From the NCBI GenBank assembly GCA_012932865.1, contig SAXG01000004.1:1240001-1304000 (forward strand): a stretch of 64,000 nucleotides of DNA, read 5' to 3'. The stretch comes from Amylostereum areolatum (lineage: Eukaryota > Basidiomycota > Agaricomycetes > Russulales > Stereaceae). Below, one piece after another: positions 45,060 to 56,837 of this stretch. The notes beneath the pieces are model-generated. The model made no database searches, was not told where the DNA came from, and was given only the letters and a program-made list of their open reading frames with translations. Positions within the stretch are counted from its first letter, which is position 1; each line of letters opens with the position of its first letter. The translations under genes and the position numbers were made by a program.

Positions 45060-46700
45060 CTTGGCCTGCAGAGAGCCTGATGTGCTCCTTCTGACTGGGG
45101 CCTCGGTAGTCGTTCAGTGGGGGAGGAGACCGGCGGGTGTCGCCCATGGCGTTTGCGGATTGACATCTCCGCCGGCGCCGTGAGGAAGAGATGTCTTGGG
45201 CGAGCGAGGGCGGGAAGAGGCTGAAGACGATGTACGTCCCCGGCTCTCGAGGAGGAACGTTTGCGGGGCTTGTACATGATCTCGCGGTATCGATACAATC
45301 CTCCTATAGGGGAACCGTGAGAATTGCGTGGTGCTCGAGGTACTAATGAATACGTACGACGCAAATAGCCTTCGGGGCTCGAGAACGTTCGGAAGCGGGC
45401 ATGAACGTCGCCTTCGTAGTACGACTTTGCACAAGTTGCAGAAGGAAGGACGTCGCGGCGGCCACAGGAGAAGGAACAAGCTCAGCGACATCTACAGGGG
45501 AAAGGGTAAGTTCAAGCGTCTGGAAGTGTGGCTTCAGGAGCCCCCAGGTCGACTTGTGCTTTGGGCTGATAATACTGTCAGACCACACAAACGGGAGCCA
45601 GCGCGATGGCAGCATACCACTCAGTGAAGAACTAGAACATGTGGTGCTGGCACTTGTTCGAGATACGCGCCCGGCCGGACACGCAGAGCTCGACCAGCTG
45701 GAGGTAGACCTTGGGAGCGTGCTGGGAAGCTGCGAGGGGTTTCCGAACCTGCCCCGAAATGTTAGCTCGTGGATATGTTCCGGGTCAATGATGCGCACCG
45801 GTGGAGTGGGTCTGCCGGGACGAAAGCACTTGGGATCTGCAAGTTCACGACCTGGAACAGGAGCGTTCCCCACGGCTTGAGGCTCTCCGGACTCTGCTGG
45901 TGGCAGGTGAGATGGAGTGTGATCGAATTGCGGTACGTCTTGAGGATATAGCGCAGGATGACGGGGATCTCTAGCTCCGCGCCGGCAGGGGGAGAAGCGA
46001 GGAGTTGCGAGGCATTATTCGCAAGAATCGGGAAAAGTTGCTCGATAACTCCCGGCAGCACGCCGTCTTCTCGACTGAACCTGCGGGGAACTTGGGTCGA
46101 TCTCAACACCTCTGTAGCACAATACTGAAGTGACGAGCACGCACCTGAACGCGCGTATGATCTCAAGTACAAGCATCCAGTGCGAACCTCGTGGACTGTC
46201 GAGCATCTGATGGGCAGCGTCCATCAGCTCGAGCCATTCCATTGAGAAACTCGTTGGCGATGACGGTCTTGAGGGTATTTCGAAGCTAGGAGGTGATGCG
46301 AGTCGATGGAGAGGAAGACAGAAGGGGAAGGACGAGGGTCTTGACGGCCGCACGATCTGAAGGCTTGAGTGGAGAATGGTCTGTACGAGTGGGAACAATA
46401 GTGGTCGAGGCGTTTTTTCACATAGACGGCGCACGCCTGGCGGATGGCACTGGTAATTGGGAGAGGACCGCAGAAATTGAGTCAAGCGAAAAAGAAAGAA
46501 AAAACACGTAGAGAACATACAGATCGACGCTGTCGGACGCGATGATCTGCAGAAGGGCGGCGACGCTCGTTATGTACGCGTGTAAAGCAGGGAGGAAGTA
46601 GCACGCGCACCTTTCTAACCTCGAGTTCGCCGGCTTTGCGAACATTAGGGTTTGGGTCTAGGGTCGTTGCGAAGAGGTTGTATAACGTCTGGAGGTCCAT
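45060..46700 (-). pseudogene. Importin-beta-like nuclear transport receptor (importin-7/8, Sxm1 type), decayed
   Basis: The minus strand from ATG 46700 encodes MDLQTLYNLFATTLDPNPNV and RKAGELEVRK, the start of importin-7/8-like receptors. In order but in changing frames follow VAALLQIIASDSVDL, AIRQACAVYVKK, DRAAVKTLVLPLLSS, NTLKTVIANEF, EWLELMDAAHQML, IPVILRYILKTYRNSI, HQQSPESLKPWGTLLFQVVN, RFGNPSQLPSTL, WGLLKPHFQTL, SPVAAATSFLLQLVQSRTT and FSSPEGYLR. Several frame changes and at least one in-frame TAG occur. The stretches expected between HFQTL and SPVAAAT, and between LVQSRTT and FSSPEGYLR, are missing, and the C-terminal half of the receptor is absent. Internal loss on top of frame changes favours a true pseudogene over sequencing error. 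Confidence 0.7.
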
Positions 46701-48642
46701 AATTTCTGCTCGCCGACGATCAGTGGAATGTCGTGGGCTCGACGCGACAAAAAATCACAATACAGCACGAGTGCGGAGTGCAGGGTAGAAGGTGAGCGAG
46801 TGGGGAGTGGAGAGAGAGATGAGAGGGGAACATTGAGCACATACACAACAATGCCGGCGCTGTAAAAGCATCAGCAAAGGACACGTCGCCTAAGCCCGAG
46901 GAGGATACGCACACCGCGAGAGCGTCCAGATCATGCCCTCAACGCTTCATACAAGCCGTTCTCAGTGTATTTTCTGGAATCTACACCTTAACCTCGTCAG
47001 CACTGTGGCCAAACTCCGCCAACACAACCACGTACCGATACCGCCGTAGTCCTGCAGAACACCGTGGTAATCATATCTCTTGGTTTGACATTGTGAGCGG
47101 GTAAGGATGAGATGTGAACGGGGGAGAGCGCGGGCGGGGCACGACGACCGTTGGATGAGGAAACGCGATGCGGGAGACCGCGTGACTTGCAGGCAGACGT
47201 GTTCACGATCCTGGGCGAGGAGGGCTGAATCCTCGGCGGCGCGGGGTTACAGGCCATCATCGAGATGGTGTACTGGAATACTGACTAGGCGGCGGGGGCG
47301 TGGGGGCGCTGTGGGATGGCCCACCGCTGGTAATGGGGAGATGGAGGGGGCGGAACGGAGTCAAGAGCGTTTGTACGTCGCGGAAGGTACACGGGCCCCA
47401 GAGATTCCCTTTCCTGGCAATTTCCTGGCCGGCCCTGCCTCTTTTCAAGATCACGCTTTCAACTTCGAGATACTTATCGACGTATTCAATCCCAAATACA
47501 TCACGGAGAGAGGGAGAGAAACCGAGCGATAAAAGAAACCGTGAAAACGACGACATTGGGGAAGAAGGGGTAAGCTCTAGGGCAAGAAAAATACAGTAAA
47601 CGAACGGCGAGAATATGCGTAGAGGGCCCGTCGGCTGCCTAATTGCCTTGAAGCGGCCTCCGGGGCAGGGAATTGGTGGGGGACGACACGATCTCCAAGA
47701 CGCTTTAATCAATATGACGGCCGCGTGCAAACCTACGGTACAACGTCGTTTCGTATGAGGAACCTGTTTGAAGACTCCGTCAACACGGCGCACAACATCC
47801 ACAAGAAACAGTTCACGACTCACCAACCGTTCACTGCTCATGGCCACGGTCAACTTGAGATCTGGAACGACGGTCAACGTGCGCGCCGAGGCTGCTGTGC
47901 GGCGAAAAAAGAGTGCTGTGCGAGCAGAAAGGAAGTCGGAGAGAAGGGAAAGGCGTCGAGCAGGAGTTGGAGCATGCGTACAGTGGGGAGGCATCGGTTG
48001 GATTGGTTTGTGGAGAAAAGAAGGGGGGGGATCGGACCAAAGCGGGAAACGTACCCTCGAAGTACGAGTCGGCACTGCACAATGGACGGTGAGCACCCAG
48101 CACATTTACCACACAGAGACAAGCATACCGATGTCCCTCACGATGCCAGCACGCCATCCTGCCCATCCCAGGCCCAACCCTACTCAGCCCAACCCAATCG
48201 CCGACGCCTGTCGTCCTCTCGCGCGGGTTGCGCTTGTCGCATCACGCTGGTCGTAGGGGCTGGTCGTAGGGGTCGGTGTAGGGTGTGGTGTGGACGCCGG
48301 ATGAGACCGCTGAACGAAGGGTGAAATGGTTGTGGAGGAGGGTGAAGTGGCCGCAGGAGAGGAAAGAAGGATGAGAGAGAGAGAAGCGCGTGAGAACGTG
48401 GCGTTCGTCGAATTTAAGTGCGCGCGCGGGACGTGAACCTGCTTTCTTCCACCTCCCATCCACACATATTCTCACATCCTTCATCGTCATCCTTTGCTCT
48501 CACATCCTCATTTCACACATACACTAGTGCCTCCATGAGTATAGAGCTCGCCGCGAATGAGCTCTCGTGCTTACCGTTGCACTGAGATGCCTGCCAAGAT
48601 CAAAGTCTCCAGCAGAACTTTCGCCGACAACTATATGAAAAA
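46701..48642. other. 1.9 kb between importin remnant and Helitron end
   Basis: A 282-codon open frame on the minus strand (47257-48105) includes one stretch that reads like real protein (SLRDVFGIEYVDKYLEVES), but I cannot assign it and flanking parts look random. No other feature is supported. Confidence 0.35.
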
Positions 48643-48672
48643 CTAGCAAGGACCCGTGCTAAAGCACGGGGT
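48643..48672 (-). terminator. Helitron 3'-terminal hairpin and CTAG
   Basis: Arms 48653-48659 and 48664-48670, loop 48660-48663, spacer of six bases, then CTAG at 48643-48646. The 3' hairpin acts as the stop signal of rolling-circle transfer in this class. Confidence 0.85.
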
Positions 48673-48738
48673 TCCACTGTTCACACTAAACTGGTTCACT
48701 CACTGAGTCATGTCTGAGATGATATGTTCAAAATGTAT

Positions 48739-49887
48739 CTATTCTGAGTCGGGAGTCAAAGGTGGTAACACCGGTTCCTCTTGCGTGGTCTCGGAGACAT
48801 TCGACGGACCTGCAACCGGCTCCGCCCTCTCTTTCCCTTTCCGCCGTCGTGTGGAGCGTTGAGAGGGTTGTGTTGTCGAATCCACGGGGGTTAAAGAGGG
48901 TGCAGGATCTTTAGCTGTGCGACGACGCTTTGGTGCGGGTGTTGGTGTCTCGGGGGTAGCTCGAGAAGGTGAAGAAGTCGAAGGGCCCGGGGCGTCATCG
49001 AACGCGTATGGTAGTCTGCACTTGGATGGAGATTGGCTTGAAGTATCTAAATGCAAGAAGTCAGCACATTGAAGGATTCTAGCGATGAGGTCATAGCTCA
49101 CTAGACGCTTGTTGCGGTGTGTTCAAGGAAGGTGAGCTCTGTGGCCAGCCCAGGAAAATGACGGAGTCCACAGTAACGATGGCTTGCTCGGGAAAAACAC
49201 CGTCGTCGCGATCCTCAGGCTCAAACCCACAAAGAAAGCCAAAAACGCACGCTAGACTTCCATTTTGCGGGAGAGGTTTGGTTCGATCCTTGAATTTGGG
49301 TGTATCGGGGATCTGTGCGTGGATTTTGAAAACCCCTTTGGGCTGGATCTTGGTCCACTGAGTCGCTGCAAGACAGAATGTGGCCGATGACTCATTTTGC
49401 TGGGAGGATGTTGCACAAACCACGACAAAGGGTGATTGTTTTGGATTGACCGAAGGAGCCGGCGTGAGCTACGCATGGCTTAGAACATGAGTGTTTGTAC
49501 AAGGATACAGAATGTAGCGGACGTACCTTGACAACTTCGCCAACGAAGTCATACCCGCATGGCTCTACGATATCTGAATGAACTTGCGTTCCCGGTGTCA
49601 TGAGGCATACCTAGAGTAGGAGTATTGAGGGCACAGAGTTAATTGATTATGACTTGACCTCATACTTAGACACGACACACCTTAGCTTCTATGAAGTATT
49701 GCCCAGCTTTCTGACCCAGATCCAGAACAACGTCGCCACCATTGTAGTGTTGAAAAGCTCCGACAGCTGAGGACCCGGGACGAAGCCAGAGTTGGCCGTC
49801 AAATATGACGGAACGTGGCTGGGAAGGATGTTGGCGAATGTTGTCAATAACAGCAATGCCACTGAGGAGTGCAAAAGACCCGGACAT
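48739..49887 (-). CDS. Helitron accessory ORF2, OB-fold-like candidate
   Basis: Four exons on the minus strand: 49681-49887, 49527-49610, 49102-49468, 48739-49046; 321 residues, phases kept. The N-terminal 220 residues contain alternating beta-type segments (SVIFDGQLWLRPG, VGAFQHYNGGDVVLDLGQ, FVVVCATSSQQ, TFCLAATQWTKI, IVTVDSVIFLGW) that suggest an OB-fold. The rest is a basic, Ser/Pro-rich tail with a bipartite basic motif (PAPKRRRTAKD, STRRRKGKE). RPA-like OB-fold proteins accompany some Helitrons, which makes a single-strand DNA-binding role reasonable, but homology is inferred from pattern only. It ends 96 bases inside the Helitron 3' terminus and is transcribed in the same direction as the helicase, so it belongs to the element. 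It appears intact. Confidence 0.65.
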
Positions 49888-50206
49888 ATGATGCGATGTA
49901 GAAGGGATGAAGTGATTGGTTCAATGAAGGTGCGATGTGAGGTTGAGACGCACGCTAATCATTTATATCCCAGGGTATGTCTTGAAATTTCTAGACATGT
50001 AGGATCATTCGGAGAAGCTTGAGAATATTCTGGAAGGAGATCGACAGTACTCGGGGGCTCATCGACATCGCGGAGAATGCGTAAGTCGGCGATCTCGTTC
50101 GGCTGGGCTCGCGAGTCCGCAACCCGCCGTCGAAGCGACTCGCACCTCAGTCGGGTTCCGAGTCCCTTGTCTTCCGTGGTAGTAAGTGTATAGATTCAAG
50201 TCTACT
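49888..50206. other. Gap between helicase and ORF2 within the Helitron
   Basis: 319 bases on the element's minus strand that must hold the ORF2 promoter. GC-rich patch at 50085-50160; no defined motif. Confidence 0.4.
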
Positions 50207-52395
50207 CTAATCTAGAAGTACTTCTCGATATACAATATCAAGGGTTTTTGAATCTACATAGCCTTCAGGAAGAAGTACCTTCACTCGGTGGGGGGAAGTT
50301 GCACGCGAGAATGCAACATAGAGCTGACCGTGAGTAAAGACGGAAGACCGTAAATCCAATCCTACGTATTTAACGGACTGACCCTGGGCCTTGTTAATGG
50401 TCATGCAGAAGGCAAGCCGGACAGGAAACTGTCGACAACGAAATGTGTACGGGAAATCATCCGTACTGTTCGATGACAAGTCAATCCGTGGGATGAATGC
50501 GGTTTCACCATCATGATCGCCACCCATGATACGGACCTCCAATACGCGAGTTGACATACGCAGGACTATGAGGCGGGTACCGTTGCATAAACCCTGCTTA
50601 GCCGCGAGGTTCCTGAGCAAGTATAGCAGACATCCAACCTTCAATCGAAGTTCCGAGGGGGGCATGCCAGATGGATTCATGGCGGCGAGCACTTCGGGTG
50701 GAATATGTGGAACCTCTTCATCATCTTGAAGTGTGGGACGACCATGACCTTGTTCGACTGAGTCCGCACTGATGAAGCTATGCGCTTCGCCAGCGAGACG
50801 GTCGAGAACCTGCGCATTGATTTCGTGTACATCATTATTTCTTGGGGCAAGGATCATGCGGTTGAGAAAGTATTCTGGAGGGGGGACAGTATGCGAGCTG
50901 ATTCCAGGGTATGTGGTGTCAATGAGCGAATTGACGGACACGGTGACCATATGGGAGGGGATGGGGACACATGAATCGTCCGTGAGGCCTCAGCCATGTC
51001 CGATATCAAGGAGCCATTTTGCAAACTCATGTGAGCTCGGATCCTGTTCAAGGCGCATATTCTGCCGGAGGTGGAGAATTTGCATTGAACACCATAAGTG
51101 GGAGAAGCGTAGGGATGCCGTGACAACATCTTCTCTGGATCCTTTGGGTATCACAGGTAGAATCTGTTGAAAGTTGCCGCCAAAAACAACGGTGATTCCT
51201 CCGAATGATGCATTGTTATTACGAATGTCGCGACAGGTGCGGTCCACGGCTTCTGGACCGTACCTGTAGATAAAATTAGCATCGTCACATACAAAGGATG
51301 TCAACACTAAAGGAACCTACCGATGTTGCATAACAGCCTCGTCCCAGATGATGATGCGTACCTCTCGCAGCATCGCGGCTAGATTGCTCTCTTTGCTGAT
51401 AGTGCAAATTGAGCTTTTGTTGAGGCTACCGACGGGGATTTTGAACATTGAATGTGATGTGCGGCCTCCAGGAAGGAGTAGCGATGCAATCCCGGAAGAA
51501 GCGACACAGAGAGCAATCCAACCCTCACTGCGTACTTTATGGCACAGTGCTAGGTAGACATATGTCTTGCCCGTCCCACCTGGCCCATTAAGGAAGAACA
51601 TACCCCCACGCGAGTTCTGCACCGAGTCCAGTACACGGTGGTAAGCTTGTAATTGATCGCCGTTAAGTGTGGAGGAAAGTGCTTCGGCGGTGGCACGCTC
51701 TTGAGCAGGATCATAGTCGAGTTGCTCTACAATGTATGGATTTACACGGCGAGTGCAGTTCTCCCAGTCTTGAACAGGGATAGGCATCGGCGGATAGTCG
51801 CTTAGAGACTTGTCGGACTCGTGCAGGATCGATTCAAGGAGGAACAGACCATAATCATAGGCATCGTCCTCTGTTGGGCTGATTATTCCGATAGCACGTA
51901 GACGGAAGAGGAGATCATCACAGATCATATGGCGGAATTCTGTCCAGAGATGATGGGGCTGTGAAGGACTACAGTGGAGAAGGATGGTGGCAAATAGATA
52001 TTGAAGTCGAGTGCCAGTTTGCATGGCTCCCGCTTCTTGAAGGCATTGCCGCCATTCCCCGTCATCTTCAAGGAGACTGAGAGCTACACACGCTTCACGG
52101 AAAGTAGTGTATGTGACTCCGTTTACTGTTCGAAGATTCTCGAAGGAGGTCGGACCTTTGACCACGGAGAGGAGAGTGCGTAGGTAGAACCGTTCGCCAG
52201 CTAATGGAGAGACAAAGTACATGCGGCCAAACACGAGGCCCTCTTTCCGAACGGTCCACTTCTTCCCTCTCGCATCCCAGCAGAAGTGTTGTGGAAATTC
52301 TTGGTATGTGATTTCACGTGCTTGATACCCCATTGGTCCGTCGTCTGCATTTGCAGCGAAGAACTGAGTAAGCATTGTCTTGTCGAGAGCCTGTG
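50207..52395 (-). pseudogene. Helitron PIF1-like helicase, N-truncated and with internal stop
   Basis: Minus strand, two exons: 51321-52395 and 50207-51263. Superfamily 1B motifs in order: FLNGPGGTGKTYVY (Walker A, near 51580), IIWDEAV (motif II), FGGNFQQILPVI (motif III), RLAFCMTINKAQGQSV and LYVAFSRAT (motif VI). Motif III has GGN where GGD is usual. The second exon is broken by a single in-frame TGA at 50990-50992, with the frame open on both sides. The N-terminus is removed at 52395 where the Gypsy LTR begins, so neither the Rep endonuclease nor the start codon is present. A cellular PIF1 gene is unlikely because the 3' end has Helitron termini. Confidence 0.85.
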
Positions 52396-52815
52396 TGTCA
52401 GAAACGCAGTTTATGAGACCGATGAACCGCCTAAGTCGCGACGATGGGAGGGGCGAGAAGAAAATAGATTCGAGAGTGCCGGGGTCTAGGGTAGTGCAAC
52501 GTGCACTACAGTACCGTATGACGAGATGGACAGTCTAGGGAAAAGGGAAGAGAAACACTGTCCTTATATACAAGTGGGAACGATGGTGCGATGCGATGCG
52601 ATAGTGGTGCGAGCGGGGGGAACAATAGGAAAGGAGTCATGGGGCGGAGGACGAAGGTCCGGAGCAGTGATGTCATAGATAAGGATGCGGAACCCCGCTC
52701 GGAAGTCCGGGCAATGACGTCATTGAAGCATGTGATGCAAGGGAAAGTCATGTGCCGTGACACGTCGCGTGTACGAGGTCTGCAAACGAAGAGAGAAATG
52801 GAGCGATCCGTGACA
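52396..52815 (-). repeat. 3' LTR of the Gypsy element (420 bp)
   Basis: TGTCA...TGACA. Compared with the other LTR it differs at six positions, all transitions; five lie in CpG context. Confidence 0.95.
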
Positions 52816-55800
52816 TTACCCCCCCTTTAAGACGTGCTTTCGCCTGGAGCGCGATGTCATCTGCAAGGGTAGATGCAAGAAAATCGTCAAAGGAGATGCC
52901 GAGGGAACGCACAGGGCGGGGCGCGTTTGGATGGCGTTTGTGGAAGGCGTCGATCATGTCGGTGACCTTTGAGAGCGAGGAGCGAGGGAGCCAGGTATTC
53001 TCGGAGTCAGGATAGCCTGCCCACTTGACGAGGTATTGTATGCCTTTCTTGTTGCGGGTCGGCTTCGAGTCGATGATGTCTTCAACGTCATATTCTTCTT
53101 TGTCATCGACGAGGTCAGGCGGCGGTTGTTCATAGTTTGGACCATGTGCCGTTGTCTCCTTGTACGCGGTGAGCAGCGAAGCATGGAAGACTGGGTGGAT
53201 TCTCCACTTCTTCGGCAGCTTCAGGCGGTAGTTCACTGGGCTAATGACGTCAACGATCTCGAAGGGTCCAAATCGTTTGGCAGCAAGCTTAGCTTTCGGC
53301 CTCGTCGTCTTCAGGTTTTTGCCTTCGAGCCAGACCTTGTCTCCAATGGCGAACAGTGTCGATTTGCTGATCGTGTCACCATTGTAGTGCTTCATTAAGT
53401 CCGATGCGAGGGCAAGGCTGGCTTTGATCTCTTGTTGGACTTCTTCAAGTTGACGGAGGCGTTCTTCAACTGCAGGGACCTTTGAGGACGGGTTTACGGA
53501 TGGGTACATCTTGGGGAGGAAGCCGTAGAGGACTTCAAAGGGAGCCTTTCCAGTAGCTGCATGGGTGCGAGAGTTGTGAGAAAACTCGAAGAAGGGCAAC
53601 CACTTCACCCAGTTGTCTTGACGGTAGTTGCAGAATACTCGCAGAAACTGCTCGAGGTTCTGGTTCTCGCGTTCGGTTTGGCCGTCTGTCTGTGGGTGAT
53701 ACACTGTGCTGAGGGCGGACTTGATCCCGAGCTTCTCGTTGAGTGTACGCATCACCTGTCCAGCAAATTGGGGTCCACGATCCGAGATGATCTTGTCTGC
53801 TAAGCCGTAGTGTCGGTATACCTTATCGAAGAGAATGTCGGCCGTGCCATCGCTGGTGATCTTCGTTGTACATGGGGTGGTAACCACCATCTTGGTGAGG
53901 CGATCGACCACGACATTGACGGCGTTATAGCCTTCGCAGTCAGGGAGTTCGACGATGAAGTCGGTGGAGATGACACCAAATGGTCGATCGGGTACTTCGT
54001 TTGGGATCATGTCGACGTGGGGTCGGCTGCTCTGTGTCTTCGTCGACTGGCAGGTTGCGCATCCTGCTACAAAGTCGCGGACAAAGACAGACATGCCAGG
54101 CCACCAATATTCACGACTCACAAGCTCGTAAGTCTTGAAGCGACCGGGGTGTCCAGCCAGGGGCGATTCATGGTACATTTTGACAATGTCGCGTCGCAAC
54201 TCGTCATCTGCAGGGACATATACCTTTCCTCTAAACAGGACCAGGCCTTCTTCGTAGTTCCACTCTTGAAGGTTCTTGACGAGTGTACGTGGTCTGTTTC
54301 GTAAGATGGCGTCCAGGGCTTGAACGACCTCGATGTCCTTGGTTTTGCAGTCGCGGATACGTCGTCGGAGTTCGACATCACCGAGGGAGGTTACTGCTCC
54401 TGGCCTTGTTGCGCGTACTTGGAAGTACTTGGGGTCAAGCAAGACGCGCTCCTTGTTGTCATTTTCAACACCATTCTTGTGATCGGGTCGTCGAGACATT
54501 GGATCCGGGCGGTGGGAAATTCCTGGTTTATGAACGAGCGAGAAGTCAAATCGAGTGAGGAATAGAGCCCAACGTGCCTGTCGGCGGCTCAGCTTCTGTG
54601 CCGTCTTGAAGTGCTCCAGGTTCTTGTGATCTGTCCAGATTTCGATGGTGTCGGGGGCGCCTTCGAGGTAGTGGCGCCAGGCTTCAAGCGCACGGATGAT
54701 CGCAAGCAGCTCCTTGTCGTAGATGTCGTAGTTCCGTTCCGGTTCCGATAGGGCCTTGGACAGATACGCCACTGGATGCCAGTGACCGTCGTCGCCTTTC
54801 TGCGAGAGTATACCTCCAGTAGCAAAGTCCGAGGCATCGACTTCAACGAGGTAAGGCTTCTTTGGGTCAGGCATGACCAAGACGGGGGAGGAAGTAAACG
54901 CAGATTTCAGTGCGTCAAACGCAGTTTGGCAGTCCGTCGACCAGTCCCATGTGCAGTCCTTCTTTGTCAGGTCAAATAGGGGTCGTGCAACCTTGGAGAA
55001 GTCTTTGATGAAACGTCGGTAGAAGTTGCCGAAGCCGAGGAAGGATTGCACATCTTTGACCGTTCGTGGTGTCGGCCAGTCCTGAATACCTGCTACCTTG
55101 ACGGGGTCCATAGCGATCTTGTCGTGCGAGATGATGAGTCCAAGGTATTCGACAGAGTCTTGTTCAAAGACGCATTTCTCCGGTTTGAGGAAGAGGTCGT
55201 TGTCTTGCAAACGCTGCAGAACCTGCCGCACTATGGCACGGTGTTCGTCCATGGTGCGAGTGAACACCAAGATGTCGTCCATGTAGATGATGACCTTGCC
55301 CGAGTCGATGAGATCCTTGAACAGTTCATTCATCATTGCCTGAAATGTCGCAGGGGAGTTCATAAGCCCGAAAAACATCACCGTAGGTTCGAAGAGACCG
55401 CAATTCGTCTTGAACGCAGCCTTCCACTCGTCGCCTTCCTTGATGCGGACATTGTTGTAGCCCCAGCGAACATCCATCTTGGAGAAGATCTTTGCACCTT
55501 TGAGGCGGTCGACAATTTCAGAGATCAGTGGCAAGGGGTATTCATTCTTGACAGTGCCCTTGTTTAATTCTCGATAGTCCTGTACGGGACGCAGCTTTCC
55601 ATCCTTTTTCTTCACAAAGAAGAACGGACTCGCCTGAGGTGACTTCGAAGGGCGGATATAGCCCTTCTTCAGGTGGTCGTCGAGGAAGGTGTCGAGTTCG
55701 ATCTGCTCGGAAGGTGAGAGGGGGTAGATTTTGCACGGTTTGGGTTCAAAGCCATCTTTCATGTCGATAGCATGGTCCCATGGTCGTCGGTCAGGAAGTC

Positions 55801-56837
55801 GCTCGGAGGTTTTTTTGTCGAATACAGGCGCAAAGTCGCGGTACGGCGGGGGGACTAAGTCTTCAAAGGTTTGCGGGCGTGCGTTCTCTTTTGAATGCTC
55901 TGCAAGCTCCTGCGCCTTTGTAAAGCCCGCGCGGATGGGTATTGCATCTGGATTAGGACCATCGGTTTCAGGGAGGATTCCGGCGTGGCGTAGTCCATTG
56001 ATCTCCCAGTCTCGGAATACCATGGGCCGCTCATCGTCGTCTTCAGTGAAGAGTCGTGCGGGTAGAGGGGAGCGATGGACCGTGCGGACGCGAACACCTT
56101 TGACTCTGCGTGCAGGAATAACATAAGTGGGGACTGGGGTCCAGGACACATATGTCGGCTCTGGGAAGGGATCGTCCACGACGAGAGGTGTCCTCGGGGT
56201 TTTACCCGCTTCAACCTTACGCTGTGATTGGACCGATGATGGTTTCCGTGGCTTGGTCGCGAGGTTCGTCACAGGAGGTTTGGACAGAGTGCATGAGGGA
56301 GGGCAGCGGAGCATGTCAACACGGTCTCGTTGCCAGTCTATGGTTGGATTGTGCTCATCGAGCCAGTCTGTTCCAAGGATCATGTCATGATCGCCGATGT
56401 CGGTGATGAAGAACTCAGCTTCTTCCTCATGGTATGCCTTTGAATCTTGCGAGTATATCCGGATCCGCTGGGTCGTTGTGTCGCGTACCCAGCCCATGAT
56501 GTTCTCGGTGCCGTCCATATTACGCACGGGGAACGGGTTTTCTAGTTTTCTTGTGGTGAGCTTCTTGCGTTCAACGAAGCTTCGGTTCAGGATAATTCCT
56601 TCTGCGCCGCTATCAAGCAGCGCGTCTGCGTCGATTTCTCTTTTGGTAACTCGTCCGATCAGCTTGACTTTGAGCGTGATCGATGGTGTTTGCCTGTTCT
56701 TGGTGACAGTAGACAGATACAAACACGGGGGATACGATTGCTCACAGGTATGCATGGATGATAATACAGCGAAACGATTCGACGATGATACCAAAAGTCC
56801 TTTGCCTCCACCAGACGACGCGACTGGGGGGTGTTTC
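52748..56837 (-). CDS. Gypsy pol polyprotein (PR-RT-RNH-IN-chromodomain)
   Basis: Open frame of about 1360 codons, in the -1 frame relative to gag. Domains in order: aspartic protease (DALLDSGAEG, near 56620), reverse transcriptase (YPLPLISEIVDRLKGAKIFS; YMDDILVFT near 55270), RNase H (LVEVDASDFATGG; EPERNYDIYDKELLAI), integrase zinc finger (HPGRFKTYELVSREYWWPG, CATCQ), integrase core (STDFIVELPDCEGYNAV; HYGLADKIISDRGPQF; TVYHPQTDGQTERENQ), and a C-terminal chromodomain (YDVEDIIDSKPTRNKKGIQY, LVKWAGYPDSENTWLP). No internal stop or frame break is present, so pol could still be functional. The frame runs on through the polypurine tract and 68 bases into the LTR before stopping. The chromodomain probably guides integration to marked chromatin, as known for this clade. 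Confidence 0.93.
52816..52832 (-). promoter_or_regulatory. Polypurine tract
   Basis: On the minus strand the sequence next to the 3' LTR is AAAGGGGGGGTAA, the second-strand priming site. It is read through by the pol frame. Confidence 0.75.

Larger units (their letters stand above)
48643..52395 (-). mobile_element. Helitron (rolling-circle transposon), 5' end lost
   Basis: The element is read on the minus strand. Its 3' end is canonical: a 7-bp hairpin (CCCGTGC/GCACGGG, loop TTTA) followed by TCCTTG and the terminal CTAG, with T as the next host base (48642). Helitrons insert between A and T and end in CTRR. Upstream lie ORF2 (48739-49887) and a PIF1-type helicase (50207-52395). The helicase is cut at 52395 by the LTR of a Ty3/Gypsy element, so the HUH-endonuclease Rep domain and the 5' TC terminus are not in the window. 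The helicase also carries an internal stop, so this copy is dead. Sequence beyond the Gypsy element is satellite, not Helitron. Confidence 0.85.

Noticed and set aside
47257..48105. 282-codon minus-strand open frame
   Set aside because: Only one short stretch looks protein-like. There is no recognised motif, start context or splicing partner, and the plus strand is equally open.
50207..52395. Host PIF1 helicase gene
   Set aside because: The Helitron 3' hairpin and CTAG lie downstream in the right orientation and distance, and the motif set is that of Helitron helicases.
52506..52763. Minus-strand open frame inside the left LTR, repeated at 59181-59621
   Set aside because: It lies wholly in LTR sequence, is present in both LTRs only because they are copies, and has no protein-family features.
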